From positions 1 to 32,558 of the forward strand of contig JAKSCG010000217.1 in assembly GCA_022360715.1 (NCBI GenBank): a stretch of DNA of 32,558 bases. Reading direction: 5' to 3'. The stretch is from Halanaerobiales bacterium (lineage in GTDB: Bacteria; Bacillota; Halanaerobiia; Halanaerobiales; DTU029). The position numbers and the translations under genes are program-made. Of this stretch, positions 32,541 through 32,558 are shown in pieces. The notes under the pieces were generated by a model, which saw only the letters and a program-made list of their open reading frames with translations, searched no databases and was not told the DNA's origin. Each line of letters starts with the position of its first letter. Within the stretch, counting starts at the first letter, position 1.

Positions 32541-32558
32541 TATTAGGTCCCTCAAAAT

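Overview
This looks like a chromosomal window from a strictly anaerobic, moderately low-GC Bacillota (Clostridia or Halanaerobia type). The reasons are strong GGAGG-type ribosome sites, frequent TTG and GTG starts, class I (oxygen-labile) fumarase, HdrABC/Flx electron-transfer proteins and a decayed IS200/IS605 element. The species cannot be fixed from the sequence. Every gene I can support lies on the minus strand, so transcription runs from high to low coordinates.

Right end (about 31.9-32.6 kb): tRNA-Asn and tRNA-Ile with encoded CCA. Two near-identical copies of a ~90-bp non-coding element lie 310 bp apart, one on each side of tRNA-Ile.

15.8-31.9 kb: a C4-dicarboxylate/fumarate-reduction block. 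A DcuS/CitA-type sensor kinase and CitB/DcuR-type regulator come first. After a 322-nt regulatory gap with a 13-bp inverted repeat at a promoter and a structured leader, there follow hdrB-hdrC-hdrA-flxD-flxC-flxB-flxA, a soluble fumarate-reductase-like pair (Fe-S subunit and flavoprotein), a DASS-family transporter, fumarase alpha and beta, and a 2-hydroxycarboxylate transporter. Read together: sense and import C4/hydroxy-dicarboxylates, dehydrate malate to fumarate, and reduce fumarate in the cytosol with electrons from NAD(P)H through Flx-Hdr. HdrA is the flavin-bifurcating subunit in related complexes, so this may be an electron-bifurcating fumarate reductase that also reduces ferredoxin. 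The Fe-S subunit plus HdrB together match the two halves of methanogen thiol:fumarate reductase TfrB. This is the most exciting part of the window.

2.9-15.6 kb: a peptide/amino-acid scavenging block under a PrpR_N-type sigma-54 activator. A -24/-12 promoter precedes an amidohydrolase, a substrate-binding protein whose two lobes are in swapped (circularly permuted) order, oppB-C-D-F, an Asp/Glu/hydantoin racemase and two paralogous M19 dipeptidases ending at a terminator.

0.7-2.9 kb: a TetR regulator with a near-perfect promoter and operator, a small four-helix membrane protein, a DUF5680 protein and a NUDIX hydrolase. 1-0.66 kb: remnants of tnpA and tnpB joined by a deletion.
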